64,000 nucleotides of DNA, taken from Fimenecus sp963590415 (GTDB lineage: Bacteria; Bacillota; Clostridia; Oscillospirales; Acutalibacteraceae). The stretch covers positions 22,225 to 86,224 of the forward strand of contig CAVAPB010000007.1 in assembly GCA_963590415.1 (NCBI GenBank), given 5' to 3'. The notes beneath the pieces are model-generated. The model did not search any database and was not told the DNA's origin. It saw only the letters and a list, made by a program, of their open reading frames with translations. The first letter of the stretch is position 1. Each line of letters begins with the position of its first letter. Positions 52,337-60,751 of the stretch are shown here, one piece after another. The translations under genes were made by a program, and so were the position numbers.

Positions 52337-52368
52337 AAAAAAATACGGCGACCGTAACAGCCGCCGTA
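52337..52368 (-). terminator. Terminator of the second rubrerythrin gene
   Basis: TACGGCG/CGCCGTA stem (52344-52350 with 52362-52368), followed on minus by seven T. Confidence 0.75.
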
Positions 52369-52380
52369 AAAAATTTACAC

Positions 52381-52920
52381 TCAATAATTTTCTTCTCTTA
52401 CTTCAAAGAAGCTCTGCGGATGAGCGCATACGGGGCAAGCCGCGGGAGCCTTTGTGCCGATTACGATATGACCGCAGTTGCGGCATTCCCAAACCTTGAC
52501 CTCGCTCTTTTCAAACACCTGAGCGGTCTCAACATTCTTGAGAAGCGCACGGTATCTTTCCTCATGAGCCTTTTCGATAGCAGCGACAGCTCTGAACTTC
52601 TTTGCAAGAGCGGTAAAGCCCTCTTCTTCAGCTGTCTTTGCGAAATCCTCGTACATATCGGTCCACTCATAGTTCTCGCCATCAGCGGCAGCTTCAAGGT
52701 TGTCGCTTGTGTCGCCGATACCGTTGAGCTCCTTGAACCACATTTTAGCGTGTTCCTTTTCGTTATCTGCGGTTTTAAGGAAAAGAGCCGCTATTTGCTC
52801 GTAGCCCTCTTTCTTTGCCGCAGAAGCAAAGTATGTATATTTGTTTCTCGCCTGTGACTCGCCTGCGAAAGCCGCCTGCAAGTTCTTTTCGGTTTGTGTT
52901 CCTTCGTATTTATTTGCCAT
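52381..52920 (-). CDS. rbr: Rubrerythrin (second copy)
   Basis: 179 residues, same architecture as the 44794 copy: diiron helices FAGESQARNKYTYFASAAKK, KTADNEKEHAKMWFK and AAIEKAHEERYRALL, then rubredoxin CRNCGHIVIGTKAPAACPVC. ATG 52920 has AAGGAGGT upstream; the in-frame start at 52956 lies in the promoter -10 region. Unlike the first copy, no hairpin covers its ribosome site. Similar but clearly diverged paralogue. Confidence 0.95.
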   Translation of the reverse strand: MANKYEGTQTEKNLQAAFAGESQARNKYTYFASAAKKEGYEQIAALFLKTADNEKEHAKMWFKELNGIGDTSDNLEAAADGENYEWTDMYEDFAKTAEEEGFTALAKKFRAVAAIEKAHEERYRALLKNVETAQVFEKSEVKVWECRNCGHIVIGTKAPAACPVCAHPQSFFEVREENY

Positions 52921-52946
52921 AATAGCTACCTCCTTTGTGTTTGAAT

Positions 52947-52975
52947 ATAATAGCATAACGGCAAAAAAATTTCAA
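52947..52975 (-). promoter_or_regulatory. Promoter of the second rubrerythrin gene
   Basis: Minus strand TTGAAA (52970-52975), 17 bases, TATTAT (52947-52952). Confidence 0.65.
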
Positions 52976-52988
52976 CAGCAAATATCTC

Positions 52989-53528
52989 TTAATAATCCTT
53001 TTTATTTTTTAATTCCTCTCGGATATACCGAAAAGTCTCATCCTCTCCATTATTTCTGAGCATTGTAAGCAGTTTTTCAAGCAAATCCGAGGTCTCTTCG
53101 TGAATTATTCTTGCGTCCCTGCCACGCTGAAAATATTCAAGCGGATGTGCGTCGGTATATTTGTCGCCCTGATAGATTTTGCTTGCGGCTACCCTGTCGC
53201 AGAACATCTCGATAACGTAATTTACAGGCATTTTAACAGGAGCATATCTGCGGAGCTTTGGGTTATAATCGTTCCAATACTCAAAATGGTGCTTATTTCT
53301 GCCCTTGTGATGAAGCCATGCCTTTGAATATCCTCTGTCAAGGCGTTCAAGCTCATTGGGACTGCGTGTGCCGTCGTAATATTTTGCGCCGTTTATAAAC
53401 TCCGTAGGAGAATATTTCGACAGGTCGTGCCGAAGTCCCTGTATGCCTATTCCCGCCTTGAAGCAGTGCTTGATAACACGGTGTCGATGCTTCGTAATCG
53501 TCTTAAAATGTCCTAATGCGTTCGCCAT
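52989..53528 (-). CDS. DUF5662 family protein
   Basis: 179 residues, cytoplasmic, rich in His: KHRHRVIKHCFKAGI, GLRHDLSKYSPTEF, WLHHKGRNKHHFEYW, FCDRVAASKIY. The spacing of His and Asp (RHDLSKYS, HHKGRNKHH) resembles an HD-type metal-dependent hydrolase, which matches DUF5662, a family without known function. Starts three bases after trmO ends, so the two are cotranscribed. Confidence 0.78.
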   Translation of the reverse strand: MANALGHFKTITKHRHRVIKHCFKAGIGIQGLRHDLSKYSPTEFINGAKYYDGTRSPNELERLDRGYSKAWLHHKGRNKHHFEYWNDYNPKLRRYAPVKMPVNYVIEMFCDRVAASKIYQGDKYTDAHPLEYFQRGRDARIIHEETSDLLEKLLTMLRNNGEDETFRYIREELKNKKDY

Positions 53529-53531
53529 TGC

Positions 53532-54209
53532 CTATACCTCTTCTATTTCCGTTACCGATAAGCTGTTGTTTTCATATCTGAATCTGACATTAAACCCCGC
53601 AAAGGTTACTCCGTATTCTTTTCCGTCCTCGTTTTTATAAGCCGGCCTCGGGTCGTTAGCCAAGATTTCAAGAAGAGAAGCCCTTTTTTCGTCGGGGATT
53701 TCAGCAAGCTGCTTTTCGTCGCAGTTGACGGCTATTTTATAGTTTTTCGTATCAGCCGTGTAGCCCTCGCTCGCATCTGTTATACAGTCTGCAAGCGGAA
53801 TATACGGCTTAATGTCATATATCGGCGTGCCGTCAGTCATATCAATGCCCGACACGGTTATCACGGGAGCGTTTTTACCCTCTGTTTCGATTTTTTCGAT
53901 TTTAACGCACGAAAGCCCGAGTCGGTTCGGACGGAACGGAGAACGGGACGCAAAAACGCCCACACGTCTGTTTCCGCCGAGTCTCGGCGGTCTTACCGTG
54001 GGGCTGAACTCGGAGTCCGGGCAATGTGAAAATTCCCAGATAAGCCAGATATGCGAAAAGCCGTCAAGCTCTTTAAGAGCCTGAACACATCTGTATTCAG
54101 GCTCAAAAACAATCTGTCCCATGAGCGACGGAGCAAGCCCCGACTGTCTCGGCACACCGAATTTTTCCGAAAAATCGGTGTGAATTCTTGCAATCGGTTT
54201 AATTTCCAT
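53532..54209 (-). CDS. trmO: tRNA (N6-threonylcarbamoyladenosine-37 N6)-methyltransferase TrmO
   Basis: SAM-dependent methylation of t6A37 in certain tRNAs. 225 residues. Seen: IARIHTDFSEKFGVPRQSGL, ELDGFSHIWLIWEFSH and VRPPRLGGNRRVGVFASRSP followed by FRPNRLGLS, the UPF0066/TsaA signatures; the DIKPYIPLAD element closes the catalytic domain. A C-terminal domain of about 80 residues is present as in E. coli. GGTGAG precedes ATG 54209. Confidence 0.94.
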   Translation of the reverse strand: MEIKPIARIHTDFSEKFGVPRQSGLAPSLMGQIVFEPEYRCVQALKELDGFSHIWLIWEFSHCPDSEFSPTVRPPRLGGNRRVGVFASRSPFRPNRLGLSCVKIEKIETEGKNAPVITVSGIDMTDGTPIYDIKPYIPLADCITDASEGYTADTKNYKIAVNCDEKQLAEIPDEKRASLLEILANDPRPAYKNEDGKEYGVTFAGFNVRFRYENNSLSVTEIEEV

Positions 54210-54229
54210 CTCAGCTCACCTCTGAGAAC

Positions 54230-54258
54230 ATTTTAATACAATTATTAAATTTTATCAA
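54230..54258 (-). promoter_or_regulatory. Promoter of trmO
   Basis: Minus strand TTGATA (54253-54258), 17 bases, TAAAAT (54230-54235). Confidence 0.6.
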
Positions 54259-54263
54259 TGCTC

Positions 54264-54512
54264 TCAACGATGAAATAAGGATTTTTTCTCATATGGCTCA
54301 CTTGAATAAGCTACAACATCGTAGCCGGTTTCCTTTATTGCGTTTTCAAGCTTATCCTTGTCAAGGGTGTTTTCGGAAATGATTTCCGCCGTGCCGCTCT
54401 TGTGTGAGGACTTAACCTTTTTAATGTCAAATTCTCTTCTGATAACATCGTTGATATGACTCTCGCACATTGAGCACGCCATACCGTTAATCTGAAGAAC
54501 CGTTTTTACCAT
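54264..54512 (-). CDS. Heavy-metal-associated (HMA) domain protein, CopZ-like
   Basis: 82 residues, a single ferredoxin-fold metal-binding domain with the GMACSMCESHI motif (Cys at residues 13 and 16), fitting a soluble copper chaperone or a relic of a copper ATPase. C-terminal VAYSSEPYEKKSLF is an extension. AAGGAGAG precedes ATG. Follows the feo genes after a 60-base gap with a hairpin; no copper ATPase is nearby. Confidence 0.85.
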   Translation of the reverse strand: MVKTVLQINGMACSMCESHINDVIRREFDIKKVKSSHKSGTAEIISENTLDKDKLENAIKETGYDVVAYSSEPYEKKSLFHR

Positions 54513-54542
54513 TGAAAATCTCTCCTTTTAATTGATATGAAA

Positions 54543-54565
54543 GGGGCGGTCTCTCCGACCGCCCC
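54543..54565. terminator. Hairpin between the feo operon and the HMA gene
   Basis: GGGGCGGTC (54543-54551) pairs with GACCGCCCC (54557-54565). T-rich sequence follows on plus (GCATTTTTATTT); on minus only CTTTCAT, so it may attenuate rather than fully stop the feo transcript. Confidence 0.5.
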
Positions 54566-54572
54566 CGCATTT

Positions 54573-54755
54573 TTATTTGCCGTTATTCGGCTGATGGCAT
54601 TTACCTGCCATAGCGCAATGCGCGCAATTACCTCCGCAGGATGACTTTCCTGCTTTTTTGTCTTTTCTCATGCCGATAATAATGGCAGCAACTATCGCAA
54701 TGAGAACAAGCGTAATCAAAATCGTCGCTAAATTATTTGTCAACCAAGTAAGCAT
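54573..54755 (-). CDS. FeoB-associated Cys-rich membrane protein
   Basis: 60 residues. One membrane helix (ATILITLVLIAIVAAIIIGM), a basic stretch (RKDKKAGK) and a Cys/His cluster SSCGGNCAHCAMAGKCH. This matches the small proteins encoded next to FeoB in many Firmicutes; the cluster probably handles iron at the cytoplasmic side, by inference. Starts 35 bases after feoB. Confidence 0.88.
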   Translation of the reverse strand: MLTWLTNNLATILITLVLIAIVAAIIIGMRKDKKAGKSSCGGNCAHCAMAGKCHQPNNGK

Positions 54756-54790
54756 TCATATCATCCTTTCGCAGATTTTTGCCGAGTTAA

Positions 54791-57310
54791 TTATTTTTTT
54801 ATAGCTTTGTTGGAAAGACTTGTTGCCTCTTTATAGGGACGAACAAGGAGATAAATCATTGCAACAAGTATTACAGCCGCAACAATTACGCCGAATACAT
54901 TTGCGTTGCCCGTGAAGAGCGAGCCGAACTGATTTATCATAAGAGCGATAATATAAGCAAATCCGCACTGATAACCGATTGCAAACCAAGTCCACTTTGC
55001 GCTGTTCATCTCACGCTTGATAGCACCGATAGCCGCGAAGCACGGAGCGCAGAGAAGGTTGAATACAAGGAACGACATACCGGTAATTCCGGTGAAGTGC
55101 TCACCGAGTGCCTGCCATACGGTCAAATCTCCGCCGCCGTAAAGGATACCCATTGTTCCGACAATGTTTTCCTTTGCAACAAGTCCCGTGATTGACGCAA
55201 CGGCAGCCTGCCAGTTGCCCCAGCCGAGAGGTGCGAAGATCCATGCGATGCAGCTGCCGATCTTAGCAAGGATTGAATAGTCGATTTCGCTTTCTTCAAG
55301 CATACGGAACGAACCGTCAACAACACCGAAGTATGTTGTGAACCAAACAAGGATGGTCGAAAGAAGAATTATTGTACCTGCCTTCTTGATGAACGACCAG
55401 CCGCGCTCCCACATTGAACGGAGAAGGTTCGGAATGGTGGGAAGATGGTATGCGGGAAGCTCCATAACGAACGGAGCGGGATCTCCCGAGAACATCTTTG
55501 TCTTTTTAAGGATAATACCCGAAATGATGATTGCAGCCATACCGATGAAATATGCACCGGTCGAAACAGCCGCCGAGCCGTGGAAGAGTGCGCCTGCGAT
55601 CATTGCAATGAACGGAACCTTAGCACCGCAGGGGATAAAGGTTGTCGTCATGATTGTCATACGACGGTCTCTTTCGTTTTCGATCGTACGCGAAGCCATG
55701 ATTCCGGGAACGCCGCAGCCTGTGCCGACAAGCATCGGGATGAACGATTTACCGGAAAGACCGAACTTTCTGAAGATACGGTCAAGTACGAATGCGATTC
55801 TTGCCATATAACCGCAAGACTCAAGGAATGCAAGCAAAAGGAACAATACAAGCATCTGGGGAACGAAGCCGAGGACTGCGCCTACACCGGCTACGATACC
55901 GTCAAGGATGAGCCCCGAAAGCCAATCAGCCGCGCCGACCTTTTCAAGTCCGTTGCCTATAAGCACCGGAATACCGGGAATCCATACACCGTAATCAGCG
56001 GGATCAGCCTCATCAAATGCCGCTTCATTTGTTTTGATATAATCAACTGCGTCAAGGAAGCTCATAGCTACCGTTGTTTCCTCGGCGTCCTTATCAAGGT
56101 CCTCGGGAACAGCATCATAGTACGCAGTATATTCAACCTCTTCAAGGGTTTCTTCGTCCTCTACCATAACAGTAGCCGACTTTTCAGCGTCGCCCGCTTC
56201 AACAACAGCCTCTGCCTGAGCGATAACATCATCGGCGTCGAAATCCTCCGCCTCTGTGTCAAACTCAACGCCGTAGGCTTCAAGAGCCTGCATAGCGGCA
56301 GTATGCTCGTCACTGACTTCATTGTAGGCGCTCGTACCTATACCGAAGAGGTGGTATCCGTCTCCGAAAAGGCCGTCGTTTGCCCAGTCTGTTGCCGCAG
56401 CACCAACTGTAACCATTGAAATGTAGTAAACGAGGAACATTATAACCGCAAATATCGGAAGTCCGAGCCAACGGTTGGTAACGATTTTATCAATCTTATC
56501 CGATGTTGAAAGCTGACCTGCGCCGTGCTTCTTGTAGCAGGATTTGATGATTGAAGCTATGTAAACATATCTCTCGTTTGTAATGATTGACTCCGAGTCA
56601 TCGTCAAGCTCGTCCTCGGCGGCTTTGATGTCTGCCTCAATGTGGTCAAGTACGGATTTTTCAACATTTATGCGTTCAAGAACCTTTTCGTCTCTCTCGA
56701 AGATTTTGATTGCATACCAACGCTGCTGCTCCTCAGGAAGCGAGTGAAGACAAGCTTCCTCAATATGAGCGAGAGCGTGCTCAACAGCGCCCGAGAATGT
56801 GTGCTGGGGAACTGTCTTTGTGTTCTTTGCGGCGTCGATTGCTGCCTCTGCCGCTTCCATCGTGCCCTTGCCTTTAAGAGCCGAAATTTCAACTACCTTA
56901 CAGCCAAGCTCCTTTGAAAGCTGCTGAACATTGATTTTGTCGCCGTTCTTTTTAACAACATCCATCATATTGATAGCAACTACAACCGGAATACCGAGCT
57001 CTGTGAGCTGAGTTGTAAGATAAAGGTTTCTTTCAAGGTTTGTGCCGTCAACGATATTGAGTATAGCGTCGGGGCGTTCGCCGATAAGATAGTTTCTTGC
57101 AACCACCTCTTCAAGCGTGTACGGCGAAAGTGAATAGATACCGGGCAAGTCGGTAATTATGACGCCGTCATGTTTTTTTAGCTTGCCTTCTTTCTTCTCA
57201 ACAGTAACACCGGGCCAGTTACCGACAAACTGGTTTGAACCTGTCAGCGCGTTAAACAATGTCGTTTTACCGCTGTTGGGGTTACCTGCAAGAGCAATTC
57301 TCAAGTCCAT
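54791..57310 (-). CDS. feoB: Ferrous iron transport protein B
   Basis: GTP-binding Fe(II) transporter of the membrane. 839 residues, longer than the usual 650-780. N-terminal G domain: P-loop GNPNSGKT (9-16), DLPG (54-57), NMMD (114-117), then the GDI helical region. Membrane part begins near residue 281 (WLGLPIFAVIMFLVYYISMV); gate motifs include GTGCGVPGIMASRTI near residue 530 and CGAKVPFIAMIAG. Residues about 328-440, after the first helix, form an acidic insertion (for example EAEDFDADDV) predicted outside the cell. Third gene of the feo operon; a dyad lies just upstream. Confidence 0.97.
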   Translation of the reverse strand: MDLRIALAGNPNSGKTTLFNALTGSNQFVGNWPGVTVEKKEGKLKKHDGVIITDLPGIYSLSPYTLEEVVARNYLIGERPDAILNIVDGTNLERNLYLTTQLTELGIPVVVAINMMDVVKKNGDKINVQQLSKELGCKVVEISALKGKGTMEAAEAAIDAAKNTKTVPQHTFSGAVEHALAHIEEACLHSLPEEQQRWYAIKIFERDEKVLERINVEKSVLDHIEADIKAAEDELDDDSESIITNERYVYIASIIKSCYKKHGAGQLSTSDKIDKIVTNRWLGLPIFAVIMFLVYYISMVTVGAAATDWANDGLFGDGYHLFGIGTSAYNEVSDEHTAAMQALEAYGVEFDTEAEDFDADDVIAQAEAVVEAGDAEKSATVMVEDEETLEEVEYTAYYDAVPEDLDKDAEETTVAMSFLDAVDYIKTNEAAFDEADPADYGVWIPGIPVLIGNGLEKVGAADWLSGLILDGIVAGVGAVLGFVPQMLVLFLLLAFLESCGYMARIAFVLDRIFRKFGLSGKSFIPMLVGTGCGVPGIMASRTIENERDRRMTIMTTTFIPCGAKVPFIAMIAGALFHGSAAVSTGAYFIGMAAIIISGIILKKTKMFSGDPAPFVMELPAYHLPTIPNLLRSMWERGWSFIKKAGTIILLSTILVWFTTYFGVVDGSFRMLEESEIDYSILAKIGSCIAWIFAPLGWGNWQAAVASITGLVAKENIVGTMGILYGGGDLTVWQALGEHFTGITGMSFLVFNLLCAPCFAAIGAIKREMNSAKWTWFAIGYQCGFAYIIALMINQFGSLFTGNANVFGVIVAAVILVAMIYLLVRPYKEATSLSNKAIKK

Positions 57311-57335
57311 TTTTTCTCCTCTTTTCCGAATGTTT

Positions 57336-57355
57336 AAGTTAGTACTCGCTAACTT
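57336..57355. promoter_or_regulatory. Metal-repressor-like box between feoA and feoB
   Basis: AAGTTAG-TACTCG-CTAACTT, with the same GTTAG-N6-CTAAC core as the box at 57888-57905. It suggests a second regulated start for feoB, though no convincing promoter was seen. Confidence 0.55.
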
Positions 57356-57384
57356 GTGATTAAAAAATAAATGAAACCAAAGTT

Positions 57385-57630
57385 TTAGGCTTCGATTTCA
57401 ATCATCTCGGCATCGGCCTTTCTCAATGAAAGCTCATAGCCCCTGACAGTAACTTCAATCGGATCTCCGAGGGGTGCAACCTTACGAACATAGACTTCAA
57501 CGCCCTTGGTGATACCCATATCCATAATTCTGCGCTTTATTGCGCCCTCGCCGTGAAGCTTCTTAACCTTAACGGTTGAGCCGACCTTGACGGTTTTCAA
57601 TGTATCCACCTTAATATCCTCCTTTAACAA
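57385..57630 (-). CDS. feoA: FeoA family protein (second)
   Basis: 81 residues, SH3-like fold. Seen: VKVKKLHGEGAIKRRIMDMG followed by ITKGVEVYVRKVAPLGDPIE, the FeoA signature. Stimulates or stabilises FeoB. Starts four bases after the first feoA ends. Confidence 0.93.
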   Translation of the reverse strand: MLKEDIKVDTLKTVKVGSTVKVKKLHGEGAIKRRIMDMGITKGVEVYVRKVAPLGDPIEVTVRGYELSLRKADAEMIEIEA

Positions 57631-57634
57631 GATT

Positions 57635-57847
57635 TTATATCATTATTTTCTGAGCCATTTCCTCGCTTATCGCAACTCTTGTTTCCTTGACATTCACTAT
57701 TACGTTTCCGCCGAGTGTTGCGATAACCTTAACATTTCCTCCGACCACGAAGCCTAAGTTTTCAAGATGCTTCTTGACCTCGGGCTTGCCGCCGATTCTT
57801 TTTATAATATTGTCCTCACCTACCGTGGCGAATGATAAAGGCATCAT
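57635..57847 (-). CDS. feoA: FeoA family protein (first)
   Basis: 70 residues, compact SH3-like FeoA domain: GKPEVKKHLENLGFVVGGNV and KVIATLGGNVIVNVKETRVA. First gene of feoA-feoA-feoB. The pair of different FeoA proteins is common in Clostridia. Leader carries the operator and a small GCCGT/ACGGC hairpin (57866-57880). Confidence 0.9.
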   Translation of the reverse strand: MMPLSFATVGEDNIIKRIGGKPEVKKHLENLGFVVGGNVKVIATLGGNVIVNVKETRVAISEEMAQKIMI

Positions 57848-57887
57848 ATCTTCAACCTCATTTATGCCGTTTGGACGGCAAAGTGCC

Positions 57888-57905
57888 GGTTAGTCCTTGC
57901 TAACC
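57888..57905. promoter_or_regulatory. Metal-repressor-like box at the feo operon start
   Basis: GGTTAG-TCCTTG-CTAACC dyad directly downstream of the -10, overlapping the predicted transcript start, as expected for an iron-responsive DtxR/IdeR-like repressor site. Half-sites recur at 57336-57355. Confidence 0.65.
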
Positions 57906-57912
57906 TAATATA

Positions 57913-57940
57913 ATAATACACTAAATAATAAAAATGTCAA
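57913..57940 (-). promoter_or_regulatory. Promoter of the feo operon
   Basis: Minus strand TTGACA (57935-57940), 16 bases, TATTAT (57913-57918). Confidence 0.65.
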
Positions 57941-58071
57941 CAACTTTTTCCCATTTCGGCACTATTAACAAAAACGCTTTTTCGCCTGTATTATGCTTTG
58001 TAAAACATACCGATTATATAAAAAGCAGGACAAGCAGGCTAAAGCCGTGCCGTCGAGAGGCAACACAGTTT

Positions 58072-58099
58072 AAGGCACGCCTCAAACGAAGCGTGCCTT
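58072..58099 (-). terminator. Possible terminator after the two-domain GT2 gene
   Basis: AAGGCACGC (58072-58080) pairs with GCGTGCCTT (58091-58099); T-runs are poor on both strands. The rest of 57941-58071 shows nothing recognisable. Confidence 0.4.
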
Positions 58100-58111
58100 G
58101 ATTTACTTTTG

Positions 58112-59974
58112 TTATTTCAGTGAAAAGTCTTCTCTTGTCAGCGTAAGGTTCGGATTATAGTACGGATCGCCGTCATCGAGCTGCTTTTGCCACTTTTTTT
58201 CAAAATATCTTATTTCGTCTGAAAAGCGTTCCATCTTTTCGGCGCTGTTTTCCCTGCCTCTTGATTTAGATTCATAATGATACAGCTCTGCGTACGGTGT
58301 GAACACTATAAGATAGCCTTTTTGGCGTATTTTCATACATAAATCGACATCATTGAACGCAACGGCAAGCCGTTCGTCAAGCCCGCCGACCTCTTCGAAC
58401 ACCTCGCGCCTCATCATAAGGCAAGCCGCCGTACAAGCCGTAAGATTCTGTGCAATACTCGCCCTCGCCGCATAGCCGGGGTCATTGCGCCCGAAGTGCT
58501 TGTGAGCGTGTCCCGCAACGCCGCCAAGCCCGAGAATGATACCTGCGTGCTGAACGGTGCCGTCCGAATAGTAAAGCTTTGCGCCGACCGCGCCGACATT
58601 CTTACGCGAAGCAAACATAAGCATTTCCTCAAAGCAGCCGTCATTTATTATCTCGACATCGTTGTTAAGAAGAAGTATATACTCTCCCCTTGCGGAGCTT
58701 GCGCCGAAGTTATTTATTACCGAGTAATTAAATTCGCCGTTCCAAGTAACAATTTTGATATTATCATACTTCTGCCTGAGCTTTTCGTAATATTCAAAGG
58801 TGTCTTTTTCCGTGCTGTTGTTTTCGACGATTATTATCTCAAAATTCTTGTATGACGACCTGTTGTAAAGCGATTTAATACAAACATCAAGATCGTCCGT
58901 ATGGTCCTTGTTTGGAATAATTATCGAAATGAGCGGATTGCCCTCTGTTTTATACTTAATATGATAAGTGGTGGGCACCGATGAATCGAGCACCTCACCC
59001 TTTAAGCCGCACCTTTCAAGATGTGCCGCAAGCGCCTTTTTCGCCGCCGTAATCGTATAGGGCTTTGCGCCGACATCCTGTGCAACCGAATCTTTATGTG
59101 CTCTCCAATAATAAAGAATTTTCCTTATGTGCCAGACCTTTTTCGCCTTTTCGGTAAGGCGCAGGATAAGGTCGTAGTCCTGACTGCCGTCGTATTCGCT
59201 TCTGAAATATCCCACGCTGTCGAGCAATTCCCTTGAAAATACCGACAAGTGGCATATATAGTTGTAGCTGCGAAGCGTATCCGGTGAAAAGTCAGGCTTA
59301 AAATGCGGATTGTATGCGTCGTGAGGCTCTTTTGAAAAGGTGTTTTCATCGGTATAGATGTAATCTGCATTTTGCTCGCATATGGCTTTCATAACCTCGT
59401 AAAGCGCCGACGGATGAAGCAGATCATCGTGGTCGAAAAGCGCAATATATTCGCCTGTTGCCATTCTTATACAAGCGTTCGTATTCTCCGAAATGCCGAA
59501 ATTTTTTTCAAGCTTTTCGTATTTTATACGCTTGTCCGCTTCGGCGTATTTTTTACATATATCGCCAACAAAAGTATGCTCTGCGTCGCTTCCGTCCGCA
59601 AGGCAAAGCTCCCAGTTCTTATAAGTCTGAGCCTGAACGGACTCAATCATCTCTTTAAGAAATTTTTCCGGTGTGTTGTAAAGAGGCACAAGCACGCTGA
59701 ATTTGATATTGCGGGGAAATGCCGTACATTCTTCCTTCTGCCGCCTTTTCTCCGAAATATAATAATCGTTGCTTATCTTTTTCAGCTTACCTTTATCCAC
59801 GGGCATAGGGCCGTTTCCCCTGAGCACCCTGTACAGCGTTGCTTTCAAGCCGTTGCGTTTAAGATAAGCCAACAATCTCCAAGCCGCAAGGCGTTTTATG
59901 AGAAATACAAGCCGTCTGAAAAGTGAGGGACGCCTTTTGCCCGAACCCGATTGGGATCCCGTACTCAAATTCAT
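58112..59974 (-). CDS. Two-domain GT2 glycosyltransferase
   Basis: 620 residues. A basic N-terminus (1-60) is followed by two GT-A domains: first at about 91-300 (FSVLVPLYNTPEKFL, ALFDHDDLLHPSALYEV, YTDENTF), second at about 343-590 (LISIIIPNKDHTDDLDVCI, LLLNNDVEIINDG, VAFNDVDLCMKIRQKG). Such double transferases act in rhamnan or O-antigen synthesis, adding two sugars in turn. Starts 15 bases after the ABC ATPase gene, so it builds the polymer the exporter carries. Specificity unknown. Confidence 0.9.
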   Translation of the reverse strand: MNLSTGSQSGSGKRRPSLFRRLVFLIKRLAAWRLLAYLKRNGLKATLYRVLRGNGPMPVDKGKLKKISNDYYISEKRRQKEECTAFPRNIKFSVLVPLYNTPEKFLKEMIESVQAQTYKNWELCLADGSDAEHTFVGDICKKYAEADKRIKYEKLEKNFGISENTNACIRMATGEYIALFDHDDLLHPSALYEVMKAICEQNADYIYTDENTFSKEPHDAYNPHFKPDFSPDTLRSYNYICHLSVFSRELLDSVGYFRSEYDGSQDYDLILRLTEKAKKVWHIRKILYYWRAHKDSVAQDVGAKPYTITAAKKALAAHLERCGLKGEVLDSSVPTTYHIKYKTEGNPLISIIIPNKDHTDDLDVCIKSLYNRSSYKNFEIIIVENNSTEKDTFEYYEKLRQKYDNIKIVTWNGEFNYSVINNFGASSARGEYILLLNNDVEIINDGCFEEMLMFASRKNVGAVGAKLYYSDGTVQHAGIILGLGGVAGHAHKHFGRNDPGYAARASIAQNLTACTAACLMMRREVFEEVGGLDERLAVAFNDVDLCMKIRQKGYLIVFTPYAELYHYESKSRGRENSAEKMERFSDEIRYFEKKWQKQLDDGDPYYNPNLTLTREDFSLK

Positions 59975-59989
59975 TCCTTTTCCCCTGTC

Positions 59990-60739
59990 TTATTTACAGT
60001 TTCCAGCCTTCTCCTTATACAAATCGCAGACCTCCTGCGTAGGACCGTCCATTATGACATTGCCCTTATCGAGCCATATGACCCTGTTGCAAAGGCGTTC
60101 AATCTGCCCGATCGAGTGGGATACGATGATAACCGTTGTGCCGCCGCTCATCATTTCCGAAATTCGCTTTTCGCACTTCTGCTGGAACAGGAAGTCTCCG
60201 ACAGCGAGGATTTCATCGACGATAAGTATATCGGGGCGTGTAATGGTGGCTATTGAGAAACCGAGGCGAGCAACCATACCGGAGCTGAAGTTCTTTATCG
60301 CAACATCCATAAAATCTCTCAGCTCGGCGAAATCTATAATCTCGTCCATTTTTTCCGTCATTGTTTTCTTTGAGAAGCCGAGAACTGAGCCGTTGAGGAA
60401 AACATTTTCCCTTGCGGTAAGGTCATAGTCGAAGCCTGCTCCGAGCTCAATAAGCGGAGATATCGAGCCGACTATCGCCGCGCTTCCGTCCGAAGGTCGC
60501 AGTATGCCGGAAATAACCTTGAGCAGCGTGCTTTTTCCCGAGCCGTTAAGCCCTACAATTCCGACAACCTCGCCTTTTTTTATTGAAAGACTTACATCAT
60601 TAAGCGCAATAAACTCCTCATACTTAAGCTGATGCTTGGCAAACTTAATAACATATTCTTTTAAGCTGTCAACGCGCTCCTTTGACATATTAAAGCGCAT
60701 TGTAACATTTTTAACCTCAATTACATTATTGCTGTCCAT
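59990..60739 (-). CDS. Polysaccharide ABC exporter, ATP-binding protein (Wzt/TagH type)
   Basis: 249 residues. Walker A GLNGSGKSTLLKVISGIL near residue 65, signature FSSGMVARLGFSIAT, Walker B DILIVDEILAVGDFLFQQKC. The N-terminus has the family-specific NVTMRFNMSKERVDSLKEY. No C-terminal carbohydrate-binding module, so it is of the short type where export does not depend on chain-end recognition. Pairs with the permease 12 bases upstream. Confidence 0.94.
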   Translation of the reverse strand: MDSNNVIEVKNVTMRFNMSKERVDSLKEYVIKFAKHQLKYEEFIALNDVSLSIKKGEVVGIVGLNGSGKSTLLKVISGILRPSDGSAAIVGSISPLIELGAGFDYDLTARENVFLNGSVLGFSKKTMTEKMDEIIDFAELRDFMDVAIKNFSSGMVARLGFSIATITRPDILIVDEILAVGDFLFQQKCEKRISEMMSGGTTVIIVSHSIGQIERLCNRVIWLDKGNVIMDGPTQEVCDLYKEKAGNCK

Positions 60740-60751
60740 TTGAGCGCCCCC

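Noticed and set aside
58072..58099. Strong terminator call after the two-domain glycosyltransferase
   Set aside because: Good stem but no T-run on either strand, so it is listed only as possible.
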